DNA from: Strongyloides papillosus
Taxonomy: Eukaryota; Nematoda; Chromadorea; Rhabditida; Strongyloididae
Assembly: GCA_005656395.1 (NCBI GenBank)
Contig: SRSI01000010.1
Location: 62,001 to 126,000 of the forward strand
Length of the DNA stretch: 64,000 nt
Direction: 5' to 3'
In this document: positions 47,625 through 60,983 of the stretch, one piece after another
Numbering within the stretch: position 1 is the stretch's first letter
Layout of the letters: each line of letters starts with the position of its first letter
Notes under the pieces: generated by a model
What the model saw: the letters and a program-made list of their open reading frames with translations, nothing else
What the model was told of the DNA's origin: nothing
Databases searched by the model: none
Made by a program: the position numbers and the translations under genes

Positions 47625-47864
47625 CTATAATAAAAGTAAAGTTATACTATGAATATAATGTCAGATGGACAGAAACAGTTAGTGCCTTCTTTAATACTAG
47701 AAAGATAGCCTATATAATAAGAAGTTGTAAAAATATTTTTAAGATCTTTATTAAAATAATAATTTGTGTTATTTGTGTACATATTATTTACTATTTAATT
47801 TAACTTCATTTATATATCAAAAATAAAATAATATAGATCATTTTATTTTGTTAAATAATATTTG

Positions 47865-48417
47865 TTATTTACTTTTGTCTACTTGTAATGATACATTAGG
47901 TAGAGGAGGATTTGATTTTTTTCTATTTTTATAACGATATTCTTTATACTTATTCTTTTCAATTTCCAAAAATGGTTCAGGAAGATTGTCTGGTGTTGTA
48001 CAACTACCAAAGTTAGATGTTTTGGCTGTTGGAGGATACATTGCAGCTTTTAGCTCCATTGAGCATAGAGCATTATTTGAACTTGACATATCTAATTTTT
48101 GATTAAAAGCATACTCAAAGTCAATAACGAAAGTACGATTTCTTGTCATTTGATATATAAAAACAGATAACCAAGTATATGATAATAACAATAATGATAT
48201 TAAAATTATTGGACTTAATATTTTCCCCAAAATAACATATTTCTCTATAAGCAAATTAACTATAAATCTAAATAAAAATTATATGAGAAACAACTATATA
48301 TTAAACAAACCCTAAGAAACCTAGAAATCCAATAACAAAAATACCACCGTATAATCTTGCTGAAATTGGTTCTTTAATATTAGAAGAATTAGAAATACTC
48401 CTTTCAGAATCAATCAT
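47865..48417 (-). CDS. Unrecognised small two-transmembrane protein
   Basis: Exons 48417-48311 and 48267-47865, intron 43 nt, phase kept, 169 aa. Two hydrophobic segments lie in the first half (LYGGIFVIGFLGFLGFIVNL, about residues 22-42, and IILISLLLLSYTWLSVFIY). A soluble C-terminal half follows with two Cys, a Pro-rich patch and a basic cluster (YKEYRYKNRKKSN). I do not recognise a family. It converges on the Wnt gene, with 240 bp between stop codons. Confidence 0.65.
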
Positions 48418-49204
48418 AATAGATATAGTGATTTTTTGAATAGAAAAATGTTTTTATAATCTAAATATTTTTAAATATTGCATAAAATTATAATATAAAG
48501 CTGACTTCAAATGTTTTCTTTAAAAATAAATCGTATAAAATAGTGCAAAAAAAATATTGAAACTTCATCATATTATTAAGATCAATTTGGGAATTTTCGT
48601 TAAGTGAAGTTTAATTCAACAAATATAAAACATTTTTCTAACACATTTTTCTGTAAATTTTATTCATTTTGAATACTTGTCTTGTGTCGATACAGTAATT
48701 AAATTATGGATGGCACTTTTGACATATAACAATGTCATTATTTTATTATTTTTATAGCAGTAGTAATTTACTTCCTTTATTTTGTAGATCAAATTAATAA
48801 AATATTTTATTTTGTTACTAATAGTTTAATAATATAAATGTTTTGTGATAATTATATATGAGTACATACAAATTTTTGAAGAGAAAACGATAGTAGAATT
48901 GAATGAGAATAAATTCTAATAGACATAATGAACTTACACTATTAATCTTAAACAAAAACATTAATTACTACAAATACTTGAATGGCATGATAATAATCCT
49001 ATATAGAATAAGAATTAAAAAAATTTCTAATATGGGGGAAATATTTTTTTTAAAAACATTTGGTACATTTACTACAAATATAATTTTTTAATTAAAATAT
49101 ATATCGAAAAAAACTATATAATTTTACAAAATAGAACAACCATTAACAAGACTAACATCAACAATTAATTTAATTACTATAAATAAATAATTTTTAATTG
49201 TTAT
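48418..49204. other. AT-rich intergenic, no gene seen
   Basis: Divergent from the two-TM gene and downstream of the ribosomal protein gene. Short chance ORFs only. Confidence 0.55.
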
Positions 49205-49641
49205 TTAGAAGAAGAATCCAAGAATTTTTCCTCCAACATGCTTTTTTCTTGCTTCCTCATGATCCATGATTCCAGCAGAAGTGGTAAGAACAATCAATCC
49301 AAATTGACGAGAAGGGAGAAGAGTTGTTGTCCATCTTTCAATATCTTTGTGAGCAATATCAAATCTTGGAGAGACAACTGAACATTTGTTAATTCTTCCT
49401 GTTAAATTAACAACGATTTTTCCAGCACGATGATCATCAATGACTTCGAATTCACCAATATATCCTAAATAAAACTTTATTATTCGTTTTTCTTAACATT
49501 GAACATACCGTGCTTCATCATTACGGTAAGAAATTTAACAATAACTTTGGATGATGGTCTCAAGATAACTTGACGTTTTCCACGTTTCTCAGCATTATTA
49601 ATGCGTTTTAAAGCATCTGCAAGAACATTCATACATACCAT
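49205..49641 (-). CDS. 40S ribosomal protein S15a (uS8)
   Basis: Exons 49641-49509 and 49464-49205, intron 44 nt, 130 aa, exactly the length of human RPS15A. uS8 is a core protein of the small ribosomal subunit. Nearly the whole sequence is conserved: [72 protein letters not shown] and the C-terminal GGKILGFFF. As expected for a highly expressed gene, its codons are visibly richer in G/C than neighbouring genes. Confidence 0.95.
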
Positions 49642-50193
49642 CTTTAAACTTTGATATGAAAATCTGACCCTATAAATCAAATATAGTTAATAAATAATAA
49701 GAAGGAAATAAAAGTTACAAACTTTTAAAAAAAATTATGTTAGATTTTAATACAAATATCATATAAATAAAATATCTAAGAATCCATTAATACAAAGTAA
49801 TTCAAAAATATTTGATTAAGATTTCAGATTTCATTTTATGATTATTTATTTAGTATTAATGAGGAATTAAATAATTAATAATCATTCGAAATTAAAAAAC
49901 AAAAGTGGGATATTTATTAAATAAGTAAAAAATATATTGGTATAACGATTCTTTAAAAATGTCAGAAAAGAGGCCGCTACTTTATTTTATCTTACATGAT
50001 TTAAAAAAGTTGCTAAATGGTAATTTACCGAATATTTAATTATTGACGAAATAAAAGAAAAATAAATTAGTGTTGTGAGTAGTATCGACTTTTCATTGGT
50101 AATTCAATTTTAATGACATTATTGTTACATAAAATAGTGATAAATAATTAATTAATTAAATCTTCTGAATAAGTGAAATAAAGATTACCATTT
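49642..50193. other. Intergenic, upstream of RPS15A
   Basis: Promoter and 5' UTR side of RPS15A and 3' end of the small membrane protein gene, both on the minus strand. No other feature recognised. Confidence 0.5.
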
Positions 50194-50431
50194 TCAAGCA
50201 TGTTCTGTTAATGCTTTTCCACGGAATGATGTGAATGAATGATTCTAAATATAATTAGAATATAAAAAATAACAAAAAAAGAATGCTTACCAATTTAGTT
50301 GTTTCATTTTTAGAGTAGATAAATTTTACCACAGTCAAGGTAAAAAATGCAATCCCCGCCAAAAATGCTGCAACAACTATAAGAGGGGAAAAATAGTCTA
50401 CAACATCAAGTTTATATTGAGAACCATGCAT
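50194..50431 (-). CDS. 63-residue single-pass membrane microprotein
   Basis: Exons 50431-50291 and 50244-50194, intron 46 nt (GTAAGC ... ATTTAG), phase 0. The protein starts MHGSQYKLDVVDYFSP, has one TM helix (LIVVAAFLAGIAFFTLTVV), a KFIYSKNE stop-transfer region and a short C-terminus ending GKALTEHA. No family recognised. Support comes from the consensus splice sites, continuous phase and a locally less AT-rich sequence than the flanks. It is oriented like RPS15A, about 550 bp upstream of it. Confidence 0.65.
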
Positions 50432-52809
50432 CTTCTATCAACGTGTAAATAAGCTCGAAAAAGAGTTTTAAATGATATTTAAAATATTAAAATTTAAATA
50501 CCTAACAATAATATTATATCGTTTTTTAAACAACCTGTCTTACATATAAATTTGAATATATTTTATAAAAAAATATATTATGAAAATAATCACTAAGAAC
50601 TATCTTAACTACGAAATATATAAAAAAGGTTAACAATATTTGATATTTATTTAAGGTAGTTTCAAATAAGGTTATTACATAATTTAAAAAAAGTTTTGTG
50701 TTGAACGGAATTCTGTATGTTTCGTCTTGATAAAGCGGTTAATAAAATTCATATTCAGCATATAGAAAAGAATGTGTTATAAATAACATTGTTTGGCAAT
50801 TATAAGTCAATAGTTATGTATTGATAATAATAAAAAAATCTGGATATTAAAATAGCTCTAAAGAACAAATAAATTGTTAGGTATATTTATTATTTTAATA
50901 AAATCTTGGTTCAATATTAGTGTTTACTATAATATCTATGTGATAGAGTCATCTTAAATATGGATGACAATTTTATTATATAAATGTTGTTCTACCTAAA
51001 GTTAGCATATTTAATCCACTAACTTTAGAATTGTAACACTATGAAAAATTTGAAGCAACCACCACCCTAAAAACACATCACTTACTTTCTTAACAATCTT
51101 AATTTCATTCCAAAGAAAAAATTCATGTACCAAACAAATAAATAAAAAACAATGTTTGATTAATTAACAGGCACAAAAAGGGTACAAATCAGTTTAAAAT
51201 GCAGTAACTTCATCAAACCTAATAAAATCCTAATTTTTTGACTTGCAACCAATTTTACCGTAATCATTTCGCATATGAAAATTTAAGCAATAATTAAAAA
51301 ATTATAAAATATGTTGCTGTTTTTCTACGATATTATTTTCATATTAAAACTTGAGTTATTTTTTACGGATACATTTGAAAATACCAAATTAAAAGTTAAT
51401 TTTACGTAAAATTACCAATGTTTTAAGAAAAGCATTTATTTATACATCATAGTATTTTTATCAATGCTTTTTAACAGTTCGAATAGTCATAAACAATATT
51501 TTCTTATTAATATATTCTCACCCGAAAGTCCCAATGTTTTTATGATGTCTTTAAAAATTGCTTTTAAAAATCAAACTTATGAAAAGTTCTAAAACACTAT
51601 GCATTATTGTTTATAGTAAAGAATAACCTTTACATATTTTTATTAATAATATTCTTTGTGATTAAATGATTATTGCTTTTCGTTATCATTATTATGAGAT
51701 TTTTAAACTTATTGTTGTTAGTAGATTGTTTAAAAGAATGGTCTTTATTAAAGTGTTTACAACTTTACATCTAATTGACTTCTAATAACACTTCTTCTTT
51801 AAATATTAAAAAAAAGAAGTTAGACTCTAAAATGAGCATAATAACAATAAAAATGTCAATATTAAAAAAGTTTTATTAATTGATAATGTCAAAAATATGT
51901 AATTTTGTAAAAACGACAAAATTTATGCTACAACCTAAGAGTTTGTGTCGTTTAAAACATTTTGTTGTCGTTTAATATCTTTATAATCGAATAGAGTCTA
52001 ATTTTTTCAGCAGGTTGGATTTTTTATTGCATTTTATTGAGAATTGTCAAAATTTGTCCTTTTTTATTTTTTGTGTAGGAATTTAAACTTATTGTCTCAG
52101 AGAAATATTTTGCACAAAAATTGGGATATTAAATTTTTATTTTCACTAATTACATGATTGAAATAGATTTGAAGTAAAAGGGAGTCAAAATAGATTCAAA
52201 AAAGACTTGTTAAATGTAAATTAGTTTTTGGTGGTCTAAAATCATAAAAATGAATATTTTAGAGTATATTTGAAAAACCCGCCCATAAAATAACTGATTG
52301 AGAATACAAAAAATTAAAGTAAATAGAAAATTGAATTTTCTTTGTTGATAAGAGATAAAGCATTACAGAAAATTAAAAAATAAATTTTATATTCTTGAAA
52401 GAAATTTTTTTTAAATATTTTTTTATTTAGAAAATATGCACTGTGAATGGAAATTTTGTAATATCAAAATAGTTATTTTAAAGTAGAATAAAAAGAACTT
52501 TTTTAAAAATTGTAATTTATCTGGTTACATTTTTTCTAAATATTGATTGTTATTATAATTTTTTAACTTAAAACATTAGTACCATGAAGTGTCACGGCTC
52601 GACATATTTATTTTATATCACTTTGAAACCACGCTTTTTTTTATCATAGAAAATTGATAAATTTTATTAAAACAATGCAACAAAAATATTTATTTATCAA
52701 AAAAATTAATATCAAAGTTGATGATGGATTATTTTGATATTTGATAAAGATAAATATTTTAAAAGTATAAAAAAGTAAGAATTTTTCATTTTAACGTGCT
52801 ATTTTAATT
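50432..52809. other. AT-rich intergenic (2.4 kb)
   Basis: No gene recognised. Slightly lower AT in 50990-51280 and 51900-52100, without coding character. Confidence 0.5.
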
Positions 52810-53172
52810 ATGGAAAGTACTAAATTAGTTTTTGTATTTATATTACTCATTAATCTATTCTTAGCTGAATCTTTTGAAAGCAAAAACAATTTAGTTTCTA
52901 AAAACATTGGTAATTTACAACAACCGGTTATTTTAAATGACGGAGAAGATACGAACTCAATCGTAAAAAGACAAAGTGGATCAAGAAATGGTAGAGGAAG
53001 AAGAAATAGAAAAAGAAGAAGAAGACAAAACAGAAAAAACAGAAATGATAGAATTTTACAAGCAATAACTCAAATACAATCACAATTAGCTTCTATAGCT
53101 ACACGAATAGAAAGCTTTACAACAACAACAACTACAATGGCTCCTGCTGTTGGAGGAAGAATTAGAAAATAA
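52810..53172 (+). CDS. Small secreted, strongly basic protein with dibasic processing site
   Basis: Intronless, 120 aa. A signal peptide (MESTKLVFVFILLINLFLAE) is followed by a propeptide-like stretch ending IVKR, a dibasic (furin/kex2-type) site. Then comes an Arg/Lys/Asn-rich block (GRGRRNRKRRRRQNRKNRN), an amphipathic helix-like segment (ILQAITQIQSQLASIATRIE), a short Thr run and GGRIRK at the end. No family recognised. Possible roles such as an antimicrobial-like or nucleic-acid-binding secreted peptide are speculation from charge only. Confidence 0.62.
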   Translation: MESTKLVFVFILLINLFLAESFESKNNLVSKNIGNLQQPVILNDGEDTNSIVKRQSGSRNGRGRRNRKRRRRQNRKNRNDRILQAITQIQSQLASIATRIESFTTTTTTMAPAVGGRIRK

Positions 53173-55183
53173 AATATTCAACTAAAAAAACTTTTAAAAA
53201 TTTTCTTACTTTATACAAAATATAAAAATATTTTTTGCTCTTAAACTAGCAAAAAACGAGCAGAAAACAAATCATATGTTATTTATTACTAAAAATATCT
53301 CGTTTTGAAAATTGCTAAAATTTTTAATTTATTGAAACGCGATAATTAATTTCATCTAGATTTTTTTTTATTTTATATAGATTCAAGTTTATTCTAATAT
53401 AAACCTTTATAAAATTAATTTATGTTTCTTTCATTAAAATAATGATTTTAAATATAGATTTATGTAAGATTTAAAGAAATAATTTAAAAAGACTAAAATT
53501 TTTAAAAATTATATTTGTAATGTTAATATTTTAAAAAATTTTTAACATTTTAAAGTAAAACAAAGAAAAAAGTACCACAAATATAAACATTTAGACTATT
53601 TCACTGCGTTAAAAAGCAGAATTGTATCCATTTTTTGTGCGTGAATTTAGATTTATCAAATTAAAATTTTACAAACAATTCAAATATCTGTTAAAAAATT
53701 TATCTAAATTTTTAATATTTATTATCAAACTTTTATGTAACTTATAAAAACTGCATTTAAAGTGCCAATAAATTAGGTTTTCTTTTAATTGTTGTCATTT
53801 TTTTCAACTACATTTTTTAATAACTTAATAAGAGTCAATTTTATTAAATATTTAATCCTTTAAATACAATCAAAATAGACAAAAAATAAAATATAATTCA
53901 ATAATATTAAAATTGATATTTATCCCTACATATTTTTTATCATCAAAAAAACATGATTATTAAAAATATACTAAATTCTAATTGATATATCTCTTTTGCT
54001 ATTTAGTTTAAGATTTTTTTTTGGGATCCCAGTTTTATAGGTTTAACTACAATATTTACCTTCTATCATGTACGTTTAGTAATAATGTCGAACAAATTTT
54101 GGTATGGGAATCAATAATAAATTTAATGTTTCTTAAATTTCCCTTTTTTTAAACTTAAGTATAAAGACTAGTTAACTAAGCTTCAAATTTACGATATATA
54201 ATCTATCTTATGTAAGATTAAATGCTTGTTTACAAATGTGCCAACAAAAAGAACATAAATTCTGGAAAAGAGTTTCAACCGTAACTTCAATGTTGTCGAT
54301 TTAAGTCGACTTCAAAATGTTTACCTTCAAAATATATTGTTGAGTATTAAATGTAATTTAATTACTATTTTTATTGTTATTCCTATGTAACATTTTTTTT
54401 TTGTATTAATAAATTTATTTTTATACATTTTTTTATAAAGAAAAGTATTTTATATAACTAGTAATAGGAGAATAATGTCATTTTTAACTTATATAACAAT
54501 ATTTAAAGATCATTTTACACTTTATTGCTATTGTTTTCTGCGATATTGTAACATAAAAAACATTGTTTGTGATTCATTAAAGTAAGTTTCTTTGTTTAAA
54601 ATTTAAACTTTCTTTGTCTATCATTAAAATTTCTTCTCACATGTTTATCAGTGCAATTTAGAAATGTGATTTATAAATTTAAAAATATTACTGAATACTG
54701 TAATAGTTTTAGAATTAAAGTGATTAAAATTATTTTGCATAAAAAATAGAATTTAATTTTTATTCATACATATAAATTACATTCAAACATATTTATTATT
54801 TTTTATTTACAAAAAAAGAACACAATTCAAATAAAAACAATAATTAATACTTTTTTATACTTTTTCCTCAAAACATTATTAGAAAAAAATAAAGGAATCT
54901 ATACAAAATGTAAATTTTTTGTATTATAAAGTACTACAAAGACTCGTTGATATATGACCATGCATATTCAATAATTTTTGGAAAAAAGTAAAAAATATTA
55001 TTTAAATTAATAGCACAGGCAAAATAAGTAAATACAACATGAATTTAAATATTAAATTCAAATCACATATGTTTGAATATTGATAAATGATAAATATTAT
55101 ACCAATGGGGTTTTTTTCATTTCATAAAAATTTTTTAAAACCTATTATTCCTTTTTGATTTATTATAATTGTTCTTTTTAACA
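53173..55183. other. AT-rich intergenic (2 kb)
   Basis: No coding or RNA feature recognised. Confidence 0.55.
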
Positions 55184-56134
55184 ATGAATCATTTAGAATC
55201 AAACAATCTAGAACAGTCAACAACTTCAAATAGTGAAACAAAATTTCGCGAAGCATCGATTGAATTCAATACTCAATGTCACCGTTACAAATTAGAGATT
55301 GAAGAATTAAAAGTCACAATAAATAAATTAGAAGAATTGAATAATAAAGCCCATAAGCGTATATATAAACTTGAACAGGAAAATGAATGTTTAAATGGTA
55401 TGATATTAGAATTAGAAGAGAAGATAGATTATGGGAACAGGACAATAAATAATTTAATAATCAAGAATGGAGAAATGAAAGAGTTGAATGAAATGTACAT
55501 GAAAGAATTGGGTATAGAAAAAGAAAATAGTAGCAGATTATCTATCCGACCATCTGAAGAAGCATTAATAAGTACAATTGAAAAACAAAAAAAGGACTAT
55601 GAAGATATAATAGAAAACATTAAAAATTCAAGAAATATTTTAAAACATGAACTTGATACTCTACGGGAAAAGTACTCTTCTGTAGAGGATGAGTATTCAC
55701 AATCAAAAGATGAATTATGCAAACTGAAGGAGGAAATCAATGAATTGAAAGAAAGAGAAGATGTTATGAAAATGGAAATAGGTTCACTAAAATTACAACT
55801 ATCAACAAAAAATCAAAAACCATTATTTGAAAGAATAAATGATGACCCAGAATTAAAAAAATACCTTAATAATCAACAAATGAAGTTAGAACATTTAGAA
55901 ATAGAAAATGACTCGATGCATGAAATGTATCAATTAATGTTTAAGAAGATTAAAGACCAGATAGGAGGAGAAAAATGTAATAATAATGAGGAGATTTGTG
56001 ATGATAATATCCTTAGTTTGGAAAAAGAAAAAGAAGTTGTTTATGATAATAAAATACGTAATAAAAATGCGCCATTGTCATATACATTCTGTACACCATG
56101 TAAAAATTGTTCAGGAAAGATTGAAATTGCTTGA
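55184..56134 (+). CDS. Coiled-coil protein, family unknown
   Basis: Intronless, 316 aa from ATG 55184 (an earlier TTG in frame is not a plausible start). About residues 25-240 are heptad-rich with Leu, Glu and Lys (YKLEIEELKVTINKLEELN, LEQENECLNGMILELEEKI, LCKLKEEINELKEREDVM), predicting long parallel coiled coils. The C-terminus is not coiled and carries a small cysteine cluster (CTPCKNCSGK) that might bind metal. Such proteins serve in centrosomal, tethering or cytoskeletal scaffolds, but the sequence does not say which. Confidence 0.7.
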   Translation: MNHLESNNLEQSTTSNSETKFREASIEFNTQCHRYKLEIEELKVTINKLEELNNKAHKRIYKLEQENECLNGMILELEEKIDYGNRTINNLIIKNGEMKELNEMYMKELGIEKENSSRLSIRPSEEALISTIEKQKKDYEDIIENIKNSRNILKHELDTLREKYSSVEDEYSQSKDELCKLKEEINELKEREDVMKMEIGSLKLQLSTKNQKPLFERINDDPELKKYLNNQQMKLEHLEIENDSMHEMYQLMFKKIKDQIGGEKCNNNEEICDDNILSLEKEKEVVYDNKIRNKNAPLSYTFCTPCKNCSGKIEIA

Positions 56135-59100
56135 TGTAGATAGATATCATCCATATTATCCATATCATCAATCATTTTCATTGTTTAAATTTATAGTTAA
56201 AAATTGTTTGTTATGGTATATAATTTTAAAAATATTACAAAATGTCTTCACGAGTTGTTCGAAAAATATATTTGTTATAAGTGTATATTAATACTAAATA
56301 TAATTATAATTCTTAGATAAACATACATATATTAATAAAATTTTTAAAAAGTATTATTTACATGTTTAAAGTAAAAAACAAGATGTTGGACAAAATGTTA
56401 CGAATAAATGCTTTAATCGTATTTATTAATAACTCTATTATATATAAATGTTTTAATATGTAATTTGAAATAAAAAGTAATAGATTTCCCACATTTATAA
56501 GATTTCTAGGGGGTGGTTTACTTAAAAAAAGAAATTTACACTAATGAAATTTATAGAGAGAGTTAATAGTTGATAAATCAAAATTTCTTCTTTCTACCTT
56601 CAATTATACGATCTACTTCTATTATATAATCTATAATTTTTAACCGCTTTGTTTTATTAAGATATTTTAAATTTTTATGTTTGTAAAATTAAAAATATTA
56701 TTATTATTTAAAGTTGTTTTATTAAAATTTACTATCAATAAATCATTGAAGATACATAATAATTTCATTTTTAAGTATAAAAAACAAACATTATGTATAA
56801 TTAATAATGTTTCTTTTTTAATTACATTTAATTATATACTATCATGTAATATATTTATTTTATTATTATTAATTAATTTATAAAAGTTAATATATTAATA
56901 TCAAAAATTTTTATAATTTATTTTCAATTTCTCATAATATGATTCAAAATTTATATAATTACTTTATAATATTTATAATATATAATTATTTTTAGTAAAC
57001 TTTAATCTTCAAAATTAGCTATTTAAAAATATACTTCTTTAATTCTTTAAATATTTAATGTATGATACACATTTTAATATATCAAAAGAGGATGTATATC
57101 TATGTCTAATCTTTTTTCCTCTTGAAGTTACTATTATTTTCATAAAAGTATATTTTAATATTTTCTCTTATGAAAAGCTTTGTGCTAAAAGTAAATTATC
57201 AAAAATACAATCATATTAATGAAGCATATAAAATTTTTATAAATTTTTTATGTAGATTGTTAAACTTATTCTTTAACATATGACAATATCTTTTATACTA
57301 AAAGAAGTAGAATAAAAGGTGAATAAGTTGTTATTTAAATAAAAATTACAAATATTTTTTCCTATAGCTTCATAAGTTGAACTATAATTTTATTATTATC
57401 TATATTTCAAAAAAGACTAGCTTAAAAACATCACTACGTCTATTCATAATTTTTAACTTACCTTTAATATTTATTAAGAATGCCTATGTAAATCTCTTTT
57501 GAGATTTATTAAAATGTTATAATAATAATCAGAAACATTCATATCTAATGATATTTTGATAAAATATACCTCAAAGAATTATCGTAAAATGTCAATTGTC
57601 TTTAGTCTCTTTATCTCTACAATTTCTTAAATTTTTCATTAAAAAATTTTATTACAAAAACATTTTAACACATTTTAGCGAGAAAAAAAAACAGCTTTTT
57701 GATAGAGTAATAATATTTATATGAAATTTTAATTTAAAAAATTGTAAAAAAAACTTTTCGATGCTTAAAATATGAATATTTAAATTTTTATCATGTAAAA
57801 TTACATTTTAACTTGGTTACTTAAACAAATATTTTTTGTCTCTTCTTTTTTTAACTATTCTATATATCATGAGAAGATAAATGTGTTTATATTTTTTGTA
57901 CCTATCATTTATAAAACTTTGTCTCATCGTTGGTCACATCAATTTTGTCAAACATTTTTTCAGTAAATAGTTTATTTTTTTACCAATACCTTAAATTAAT
58001 TTAAAAGGTTTTTATAAAGTTATTTTAAAATGTTAAAGAAAGATATTAGAGGATATAAATTTTATTTAGGAGGAGGGTACTATATTTAATTCTTGACATA
58101 ATTATCCATGCTAATCCTCAATAACAAAATTGAATTCTTTCTCAATTAAACTTCTTTAACATTTCCTTTTTATCATTCATCATTATGTTGCTTTTACCCC
58201 CTTCTAATCGGACTTCTCATTTCCTATTCTTTCCTTCCTCATTACAATACAATTTCCTAAAATATGTAGTATTTTTATAATCGAATTTTGTTTTCTTTTG
58301 TTATTCCTTTACTTTAATAAAAAAATTTGTTTTAAATAAAACAGATTGTTTATCTTTTACCTTTTGATTGTTTTAACTAAATTTTGTTACCATATAGATA
58401 TATTCTATAATTCTTCCAAACTAAATTATAATATTAAAACAAAAAAACTTAAAATTGCTTTTAAAAAATATGTCAAGCTGTTTTTTTGTAATAAAGTGCA
58501 ATATTTAATTTGAGATTACTTAAAAAACCTTTAAATGGCATAGTACTGGTTCATTTAATTTATACAGTTTTTTGAAACACCATTTTTTTACAAAAATTTT
58601 TTTTATTTTTTATTCTATTGTTTATATTAATTGCAATTTTCTAATTGATTTATGAAGTATTTTTATCAGTAATATATAGTTGTAAATTTTGTCATTTTGA
58701 TATACATAATTCGTTTAACAAATAGCATCATATGTTTATTTACTGTTTTTTATTATTTTTTTATTTTTCAATTATAGATATTAAATTGGAAGTTTATTTA
58801 TCCTTTATTTGTTATTGTTTTTTTTTATTCTTCTGGAAATTGAATAATCAGTAGACAAATCTTTTCCTTCCTTTATTTTAACTTTCCTTTATTTTTTGGT
58901 TGTTCTTATTCAAAGGAAAATCCTTATAATCATTCTTACATGTCATACCAAATTTTTGATGCCCTTTATTTATGGCTTTCTGTAATAGGGAACAAAATAT
59001 ATGTATATGTATTTTATGTTGAGTAATTCGAAATTATTAACCAAATGGAGTAAGCATAAATGCTTAGTCATTCTTAAAAATGAATACAAATTGAATTTAC

Positions 59101-60983
59101 CATATTTAATATAAAATAAAATACTTATTTTACATACATTTATACCTTTAAAAACTTTTTTTACTAATCATATTAATGTTCTTTTCAATAAGTACAGAAT
59201 ATAAAAAAATAAGATTATCTATATATTGCAATGTTATAAATAAAAATCGCACATGAAGAAGGCTTGTATTTATAATTAATTATCAAAACACTAAAATTTT
59301 TGAAGACAAAAATTATCTAATACATATGCCATCAGTCCATGTAATAGAAACATTTCATTACCATCTGTCTTCATTAATTTTTATTTCTTTAAAATAAAAG
59401 AATAGATGTATGAAGGATTTTATATTGCTTATTATTTGGTTTGACAAAATTTTACTAACTTAATTTTGTGTTTTTTTTATTCATCCTAGACAAACTTTCT
59501 TTCATTATTGAAAAAAATTCAAAAATCACAATTTATTATTTTAAGAAACTTACCACTATATTTATCTATATTTGGTAAAAAAATATAAAAACTTTTTCCC
59601 TATCATTATTTATTATATCGTATTTATAAATTAGAATAATGAGAACCTACAATTATATAAATTGATAAAAAAAAATAATCTTTTCAACATTTATATATAA
59701 GAATTTAAAAAAAAACCTTTGAATGTATATTATATTTAAATATAAAAAAAATTTTTTTAATTTTGACTTGTTTTTTAATGTCTATATAAAATGGTTAGTA
59801 TTTTTCATAGTAATTTGTTAACAAAACTTTTAAAAGCAATTATAAAATTAAATAATAATGAAATAAATAAATTATCTTTTAGTGTCATAATGTTTATTTT
59901 GTATATTTTAAAGAAAAAAAAGTGTATTACAAAATTCTTGTTTATTGATATTTATAATGCCTAAATGTATATAAATACATTTGAAATATAATCTTTTTAT
60001 TTAAGTTGGAATGGAAAAGTAAAAGATTTAAGGGTGTAGAAAAATTTACTTTTTATGTAGGTTTAGATAAAGATATCATATAATGAGATTACTCTTAGAA
60101 TGATTTTATCTTTTATACCAAACTTCAGTTTCTTTTATTTATATTAAAAACACTTTTTACTTATCTTTATTTGGATTTAGAAGTAAAATAATATGTTACA
60201 TGTTATTACGGTTAAAGTATTACTAAGTATTTATAATCTAAATCCTCAAGTAATTTATTTTTTTTAAACTTTTCAATATATTGCAATTTTTTCCAATTAT
60301 TTTTTAATCGAGTTAATAAAATATACGACTTATTTATCTTCAATTTATATTAACTTAGCTATGACTTTCTTTAAATTTCCTAACATTTTATATAATAAAT
60401 AGCTATAGTGAAAAAAAATCATTCATATTGCATGATAACTACAGTAGTAAAAAATCTATTGGAGCCTAACTTTATTCTGTCAATGTTATTCAAAAATAAT
60501 TAACTAATTGTGACAGAAATTGTTAATTTCAAAGCCCATTTAAAGTCTTTTTTCTTAAAATATCATTTTTTATTTATATTCTGCTAATATTTGTCAATAC
60601 AAAAATTATCATTATTACGAGTATCGTGTTAGTTTTAATATATATTTTGAAAATAAGCAATATAAATATTCTAATATCTTTTTCTTTAAATATACTATCC
60701 TTTATTTTATATATATAAGTAAATACATGTATTTATTTTGATAATTTTTTGTATATTAATAATGGTTTATGACGATAAACGATAAACATAATATTAAAAT
60801 AAAAAATATACATTATTATAATGATCGAAAATTAGTCTTAACATACATAACATAAAAATAATATTTTTTCACTTTTTTAGAATTAAAATTATTCAGTTTT
60901 AAATGACTTTATGGCAAAAATAATATTTAAAAAGGGTAAAAATATCAACAATCGTATTATTGTTTAGCATACAAAACCAAGAG
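56135..60983. other. AT-rich gene desert (4.8 kb)
   Basis: The largest gene-free block of the window. Runs of A or T, short TA repeats and a pyrimidine-rich patch at 58190-58260 are the only visible structure. No exon, RNA gene or dispersed repeat recognised. Confidence 0.5.

Noticed and set aside
58190..58260. Pyrimidine-rich patch in the 56-61 kb desert as a gene or RNA
   Set aside because: No open frame, no foldable arms and no splice context; probably simple compositional bias.
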